Source: an uncultured Kroppenstedtia sp. (GTDB lineage Bacteria; Bacillota; Bacilli; Thermoactinomycetales; DSM-45169). From it: a stretch of DNA of 6,226 nucleotides. The notes under the pieces are model-generated. The model saw only the letters and a list, made by a program, of their open reading frames with translations. It did not search any database and was not told the DNA's origin. Each line of letters begins with the position of its first letter. The first letter of the stretch is position 1. This document shows, in pieces, positions 5,819-6,226 of this stretch. The stretch covers positions 1 through 6,226 of the forward strand of contig CAUGKZ010000108.1 of the NCBI GenBank assembly GCA_959600065.1, read 5' to 3'. The translations under genes and the position numbers were made by a program.

Positions 5819-6028
5819 TTATTTCAGTCCGAACTGTGCTTTTTGCACTAGTTTATCACTTTGAAACATCCCATTCATGTTGGAGCCATCAGGGTTCATC
5901 CAGGTGTGTACAGGGTGGTTTTTTCTTCCGCTGATCTCGTTTTGATGTTTTCTTCACCTTCAAAACCGATGATGTTGACGACTTCCTTTTTAAGCTACTT
6001 TAGAAGCGGTCCCGACAAATACTCTCAT
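5819..6028 (-). pseudogene. broken small gene of unknown family (about 69 codons)
   Basis: The 3' part is open on the minus strand and reads HPVHTWMNPDGSNMNGMFQ then SDKLVQKAQFGLK, ending at TAA 5819-5821, three bases before a terminator. Upstream the same style continues in a second frame (KKEVVNIIGFEGEENIK) and then in a third, MRVFVGTASKVA from ATG 6028. One extra A in an A-run near 5928 and one base fewer near 5992 would join them into a 69-aa protein. No RBS lies at a proper distance from ATG 6028, and the family is not recognised. The terminator directly behind the stop is the best evidence that a gene was here; the exact 5' end is uncertain. Confidence 0.4.
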
Positions 6029-6070
6029 AAGAGTAGAAAAACAAATCCCCTTAAATCTTTTTGTTAATGA

Positions 6071-6206
6071 CAGGACTGTTGATGAACCATAAAGTGGGTG
6101 GAGGAAACAAAATTAACCCTTTCGCTCTTCCCATTGCCCCCATCGTAAAATATGGCTTAAGGGGACGGGGATGGTGGGACGGCTACGATCTCTTGCCAAG
6201 AACGCA
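6071..6206 (-). repeat. dispersed repeat, copy B (inverted partner of 3254-3385)
   Basis: On the minus strand, 6118-6206 reproduces the core of copy A with four mismatches and three extra bases (CGT near 6185). The distal ATCAACAG motif is at 6076-6083. The 12-bp left arm that makes a hairpin in copy A is missing. Plus-strand reading from ATG 6067 or 6082 stays open to the window end and includes INPFALPIAPIVKY and GWWDGYDLLPRTH; the 3-nt gap relative to copy A keeps this frame. However, three of the four core substitutions change the amino acid, and the RBS is weak (AGGA). A truncated small gene is possible but a non-coding repeat is as likely. Confidence 0.75.
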
Positions 6207-6226
6207 TAGCGAGACCCGGGAGCGGA

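Overview
The window looks like chromosomal DNA from a spore-forming Gram-positive bacterium (Bacillota). This rests on strong Shine-Dalgarno sequences, frequent TTG and GTG starts, a KhtT-type regulator, a YtwI/DUF441 protein, and a glycosyltransferase of the CgeB (spore-maturation) type. A Thermoactinomycetaceae-like or Bacillus-related host is a guess, not a demonstrated assignment.

Layout. The left edge (1-172, minus) is the 5' end of khtT, the regulatory subunit of a K+/H+ antiporter, with a good RBS and a 15-bp palindrome in its leader. From about 300 to 900 there is no intact gene. One minus-strand stretch (331-638) reads as a decayed two-helix membrane protein if several one-base shifts are allowed. 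A plus-strand stretch (687-842) faintly resembles a transposase core. Two intact plus-strand genes follow: a 148-aa DUF441 membrane protein (936-1382) closed by a clear intrinsic terminator, and a 481-aa MFS transporter of the metabolite:H+ symporter/ProP type (1533-2978) with its own extended -10 promoter.

The right half is a minus-strand unit. It has a promoter near 5726-5753, then a 209-codon membrane-anchored gene interrupted by two compensating frameshifts (5037-5666), and 14 nt downstream a 536-aa CgeB-like glycosyltransferase with a C-terminal DNRLRE-like beta domain (3412-5022). The stop of the first gene touches the RBS of the second, so they are probably translationally coupled and may act together in surface or spore-coat glycosylation. 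Upstream of the promoter lie a terminator (5787-5816) and a broken small gene (5819-6028).

The least expected structure is a repeat of about 130 bp present twice in opposite orientation, at 3254-3385 and 6071-6206. It brackets the glycosyltransferase unit. Its core is 82/86 identical apart from one 3-nt gap. The two remnants at the right side and the flanking repeats suggest a rearranged, accessory stretch next to ordinary transport genes. KhtT and a ProP-like symporter would both fit ion or osmotic homeostasis, but they are not in one operon here. No rRNA, tRNA or CRISPR array was seen.
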